Source of the DNA: Woeseiaceae bacterium
Lineage (GTDB): Bacteria > Pseudomonadota > Gammaproteobacteria > Steroidobacterales > Woeseiaceae
NCBI GenBank assembly: GCA_021773135.1
Contig: JAJFKP010000010.1
Location: 124,001-188,000, forward strand
Direction: 5' to 3'
DNA: 64,000 bases
The notes beneath the pieces are model-generated. The model saw nothing but the letters and a program-made list of their open reading frames with translations. It made no database searches and had not been told where the DNA came from. Each line of letters begins with the position of its first letter. Within the stretch, counting starts at the first letter, position 1. A program made the position numbers and the translations under genes. Positions 64,000-64,000 of the stretch are shown one piece after another.

Positions 64000-64000
64000 T

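Overview
The window reads as chromosomal DNA of a moderately GC-rich gammaproteobacterium. This is supported by the PlsB, TrhO, SohB, LipA and proteobacterial glucokinase types, the complete six-gene Bat/MoxR aerotolerance operon, the HAE-1 RND pump and the many ATGA/GTGA-coupled operons. The mix of exported DUF1501/DUF1800 proteins, a DUF222-HNH protein and copper/arsenic genes would fit a marine or sediment lineage such as Woeseiales, but that placement is inference only. I see no rRNA, tRNA, CRISPR array, insertion sequence or prophage.

Layout. 0-7.3 kb: a lipoprotein fragment at the left edge, then a divergent Bat operon (MoxR ATPase, DUF58, DUF4381, BatA-like, a BatB-BatC fusion, BatD) behind a good sigma-70 promoter. 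7.3-10.4 kb: lysine/diaminopimelate genes dapB (+) facing dapA, a small ORF, dapD and gloA (-), with an intrinsic terminator hairpin placed directly before the dapA ribosome binding site. 10.4-20.8 kb: housekeeping genes (HAD phosphatase, alpha/beta hydrolase, OmpA-like protein, lipA, sohB, M48 protease lipoprotein, a methyltransferase with no canonical start codon, L,D-transpeptidase, a PLP enzyme) and a triplicated ~120-130 bp intergenic repeat before lipA. 20.9-30.2 kb: a lone contractile-tail-sheath-like gene, then a catabolic locus (fused HyuA/HyuB hydrolase, exported ureohydrolase, exported P1 peptidase, sodium:solute symporter).

30.2-34.7 kb: an ECF sigma factor, a membrane anti-sigma candidate, a Spy/CpxP-like protein, a DUF1800 lipoprotein and a Tat-exported DUF1501 protein in one tight operon. 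34.9-40.5 kb: an SRPBCC protein, an arsR-arsC-ACR3 operon with a visible promoter/operator, and a more AT-rich patch with an exported beta-helix protein. 40.5-48.1 kb: an RND efflux operon preceded by an exported amidohydrolase. 48.1-53.9 kb: two overlapping membrane GTPases, a DJ-1-like protein without its usual cysteine, a TPR protein and a DUF222-HNH protein whose gene carries four copies of a 14-bp palindrome. 54.0-61.8 kb: an alkyltransferase-like protein, a double thioredoxin-fold protein, an esterase, a small lipoprotein, glucokinase, plsB, trhO and an exported duplicated-domain protein. 61.9-64 kb: copB and a 5'-truncated copA.

The most interesting unexplained items are the orphan sheath protein, the sigma/Spy/DUF1800/DUF1501 operon, the dapA leader hairpin, the tandem repeats before lipA, the non-AUG methyltransferase start, and the repeated palindrome inside the HNH gene.
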